Positions 61,798 to 64,000 of a stretch of DNA of 64,000 nucleotides are shown in pieces (the first letter of the stretch is position 1; every line of letters starts with the position of its first letter). Source of the DNA: Thermoplasmata archaeon. Lineage in GTDB: Archaea; Thermoplasmatota; Thermoplasmata; Methanomassiliicoccales; Methanomethylophilaceae. Location of the stretch: positions 96,000 through 159,999 of the forward strand of contig SUSW01000022.1 in assembly GCA_015063235.1 (NCBI GenBank), given 5' to 3'. The translations under genes and the position numbers were made by a program. The notes under the pieces are model-generated. The model searched no databases, was not told where the DNA came from, and was given only the letters and a program-made list of their open reading frames with translations.

Positions 61798-63230
61798 AAA
61801 ATGCCAAAGAGATTCATCAACAGCATCAGTATGCTCCATATCAGGATGGTACCTCCTATGTATTCCGCGAACCAACCAGCCAAAGCCGGATTGATCAGAA
61901 CGAACACTATCTCCACCAAGATGACGGCCAATACACAAACATAATTCATAGTCATCAGTTTTCTGAACTGTTTCCTGGTCCTCCTCGATGAGACTGCCAC
62001 ATTGGCATACAGGTTGTCTCTAGCATCCTTGATCCTTTTGAACACCCCCATAAGACCTGCAGGACACGCTTCGATGGCTTTATCCCAAACATCGCCTGAC
62101 GACCTGGAAAGAATCGGGAGGATGATCATCGAGATGAGAGCCGCACCTATGACAGAGGTATAGAATGCCTCATCCACTACCCCATAATCCAAAGCCTGTT
62201 TAGAGATGATGAATGCGAATTCTCCCATGGCGACCAAACTCACGGCGGAAATGAATCCGTTACGGGGAGACTCATTGCCAAGCCAATATCCGAGGAAAAC
62301 AGTGCTGGATTTCAAAATGGCATAAACAAGATACAGAACAAGGATCAACACCACGTTATCTAAAACAGATTGGACAGAGATTTCCATACCCACCGATATG
62401 AAAAACATGGACATGAGAAGATTCTTCATAGGTTCGAAGTCGTGACTCAACTCTCTGCTTTTCCTACTGGGGGATATCATCATTCCCAAGAGGAAGGCAC
62501 CTATGGCGACAGATAGCCCAGCGAATTGCGCTAATAGGGCCATGCCGAATGCCGACCCTATCGCCAGTATCAATAGGACCTCATAATGGACATTATCCGA
62601 TACCCAATTGATTATGAGGGGCACGAATTTGAGGCCTACGATTATGCTTACGAGCATGAAGACCGCAATACTGATTATCATCGCAATCAGACCGTTGGAA
62701 TCCAACTCGCTGCCGGCCATCATCGGAGTAATCATCGAAAGTATGATGACCTGGCCTATATCCTCCATGATGGTTATCAGAACTATCGTATCTATGTGGT
62801 CCTTATCAAGGCGGTTCTGAGTTTTGAGAACAGCCATCACGACGGCCGTACTGGATCCAGATATGATTCCTCCCAAGCATATACTCTGAACGTTATTGAA
62901 CCCCATCAGGGTGCCTGCTACCACACCTCCGAGCACCATCAGAGGAAGCTGAACCAATGCAACTATAATTGCCAAGGTACCTTGTTTCCGGATCTTCTTC
63001 AGATTGATTTCCATCCCTATGCAGAACATCAGGGTAATCAATCCCATATCTGAAAGAATCTCGACGATGTCCTCCGAATCCTCATCCATAACCCATACAT
63101 TCGCGATGATGATTCCGGCCATCAGATAACCAATCAGAGGCGGGAGTTTCAGTTTGTTGAAAATGATGGAACATACCGATGCCACCAACAGGAAAACTGC
63201 CAAATTGGTCATCAATACGATCTCATCCAT
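61776..63230 (-). CDS. CPA2-family Na+(K+)/H+ antiporter, main part (frameshifted at its C-terminal side)
   Basis: Cation/proton exchanger of the KefB/NapA type with about 12 membrane helices in residues 1-390: LPPLIGYLMAGIIIANVWV, GLITLMFCIGMEINLKKIRKQG, GGIISGSSTAVVMAVL, AGLSVAIGAFLLGMMISPS, SMFFISVGMEISVQSVL, SLVAMGEFAFIISKQAL. Two more helices follow near 430-475. Start moved from 63296 to ATG 63230 (MDEIVLMTNL). After residue 476 the frame reads T TTT TTC and stops 7 codons later, while the -1 frame continues the protein. Either an indel in a homopolymer or programmed frameshifting explains this. Confidence 0.88.
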   Translation of the reverse strand: MDEIVLMTNLAVFLLVASVCSIIFNKLKLPPLIGYLMAGIIIANVWVMDEDSEDIVEILSDMGLITLMFCIGMEINLKKIRKQGTLAIIVALVQLPLMVLGGVVAGTLMGFNNVQSICLGGIISGSSTAVVMAVLKTQNRLDKDHIDTIVLITIMEDIGQVIILSMITPMMAGSELDSNGLIAMIISIAVFMLVSIIVGLKFVPLIINWVSDNVHYEVLLILAIGSAFGMALLAQFAGLSVAIGAFLLGMMISPSRKSRELSHDFEPMKNLLMSMFFISVGMEISVQSVLDNVVLILVLYLVYAILKSSTVFLGYWLGNESPRNGFISAVSLVAMGEFAFIISKQALDYGVVDEAFYTSVIGAALISMIILPILSRSSGDVWDKAIEACPAGLMGVFKRIKDARDNLYANVAVSSRRTRKQFRKLMTMNYVCVLAVILVEIVFVLINPALAGWFAEYIGGTILIWSILMLLMNLFGIFFQSTLS

Positions 63231-63296
63231 GCAACCAGAAATAGAATAGTTGCTTGAAGATGAATATGTTTCTATTAATGGCCAGATAAGAACCAA

Positions 63297-64000
63297 TACC
63301 GAGTTTTAACTCCGGTACAATTCAATATTCGAAAATCTAACGATTTTGATAACCTTCGTCTCACTTCACTCTATAATTCCATACTTACGCTATTTTTCGT
63401 TCAGTTTTAACTCAGGTTATCTCTATCAAATCGTGGTCCGAATCCCGCTTCGCTTCGTTCGCGTGATTCGTCCTGGGTCGGGCCGGCGCCTCGGCAGAGC
63501 CTACGGCGCCCGACCCTCTGATATGAATACTTGTTGCATTCCATAAAAATTGAAGCCAGACCGCGACCGTGCCCGCGGCCTTCGGCCGGCTGGGCAACGG
63601 CCGTCGGCCTGCCTTACCTGTTTGGATAAGATACTAAGTGTGATAAAAGCGGCATCAGCGGAATAGGTTCCCGACCCTGCTAATGATGCCCTCACCCTGG
63701 AGCTGATGAATACCAGATACAAGGAGGCTGCCTGAGGTTACGACCATGTTCCATAGTCGCCCGGGCAGGAGCGGAGGGGCAGGGAGAATCAAGAATGCAC
63801 TAATTTCGATCTTAGAGATTGAAATCGAAAACCGTTACAGTACCCCTACCCATGTTGGACGAGGAAAGGGGCCATGGCCAAAGCCATGATCCTGTGAAAA
63901 TAAAACGGCAGTCCGAACACCGTCCATAAAGCGGCTACAGCACACAACCTTACAGAAAATGCCCTTCGGCAGCATATATTCCAGCGATAGCTATGCGATG
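63297..64000. other. gene-free, hairpin-rich right end
   Basis: No supportable ORF. From about 63430 the base composition turns GC-rich and strong inverted repeats follow: CGAATC...GATTCG (63439-63470) around a GCTTCGCTTCGTTCG tract; a 12-pair stem GGGTCGGGC(CGGC)GCC...GGCGCCCGACCC (63475-63516); GCCC-CGGCC-TTC-GGCCG-GGGC (63571-63595); CATGGC-CAAA-GCCATG (63872-63887). This suggests a structured RNA or degraded mobile DNA. I could not match it to RNase P RNA, SRP RNA or rRNA. Confidence 0.5.

Noticed and set aside
61396-61938. Separate 180-aa gene after the antiporter
   Set aside because: Its first ~45 codons are an out-of-frame reading of the antiporter; the real similarity begins exactly where the antiporter frame breaks.
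63680-63740. Box C/D sRNA-like boxes (ATGATGC, CTGATGA, CTGA)
   Set aside because: Box C deviates from RTGATGA, the D'/C' boxes overlap, and no terminal stem flanks them.
63855-63965. Possible RNase P RNA (GAGGAAAGG and ACAGAAA)
   Set aside because: The two elements are only ~90 nt apart, CR-I lacks the following TCC, and the universal helix P4 cannot be drawn.

Overview
The window is archaeal and fits a methanogen-related member of the Thermoplasmatota, most likely the Methanomassiliicoccales. Archaeal markers include Csl4, a PAN proteasome ATPase, Cdc48, an RPA with its partner, Gins51, aMBF1, Trm56, Elp3, CTP-dependent riboflavin kinase, pantoate kinase, PurP, a beta-CASP RNase and two tRNA genes with encoded CCA. 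I read the stop codon of every gene I call: they are TGA (large majority) or TAA, and none is TAG. That is what is expected of a lineage that reserves TAG for pyrrolysine. No pyl gene and no methanogenesis gene lies in the window, so the placement is an inference.

Layout. 1-9.6 kb: the 5' part of a membrane protein with a long charged tail; a beta-CASP RNase (aCPSF2-like) behind a leader with three hairpins; purH; a 1-kb gene-poor gap; gdhA; an RNA-processing cluster (METTL5-like, Csl4, THUMP-less ThiI-like). 9.3-17.5 kb, minus strand: aminotransferase-serA-small protein-XPD/DinG helicase-TetR, then a class I aminotransferase and purP. 17.8-24.2 kb: RPA plus partner, flavin protein, rpoK-rps2, aMBF1, PAN. 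24.5-29.8 kb: methyltransferase, 14-TM drug exporter, GPN GTPase, small membrane proteins, RbkR-type riboflavin kinase. 29.9-33.3 kb: purS-purL-purQ. 33.5-40.7 kb: methyltransferase, secreted protein, ABC-2 exporter operon, Cdc48. 40.8-47.2 kb: elp3 operon, thioredoxin/reductase/regulator operon, Trm56 operon and small Cys proteins. 47.2-51.6 kb: a full cobalt importer, cbiM-N-Q-O-O. 52-60.4 kb: tRNA-Asn, double DUF357 protein, tmk-coaBC-pantoate kinase, DUF167-Toprim-GNAT, Gins51, MBL hydrolase, CBS protein, a histone-H1-like DUF2188 protein and an EamA transporter. 60.4-64 kb is the accessory part: tRNA-Lys followed by an integrase relic, a PIN relic and an antitoxin-like gene; a CPA2 antiporter split by a frameshift on a slippery T7 run; and 700 bp without genes but with GC-rich hairpins.

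How the genes work together. Five purine genes (purP, purH, purS, purL, purQ) cover formylglycinamidine synthesis and the last steps to IMP; PurP and the transformylase half of PurH overlap in function. The serA-aminotransferase pair supplies serine. tmk-coaBC-pantoate kinase joins dTTP and CoA supply. cbiMNQOO brings in cobalt for corrinoids, on which methyl-reducing methanogens depend. RPA, Gins51, the XPD-like helicase and Toprim protein serve DNA maintenance; PAN and Cdc48 serve protein turnover.

Nothing here is a clear, intact, undescribed defence or mobile system. The best leads are the possible -1 frameshift in the antiporter, the hairpin leader of the RNase, sharp palindromes before purH and before a small helical gene, the tRNA-Lys scar, and the structured gene-free right end.
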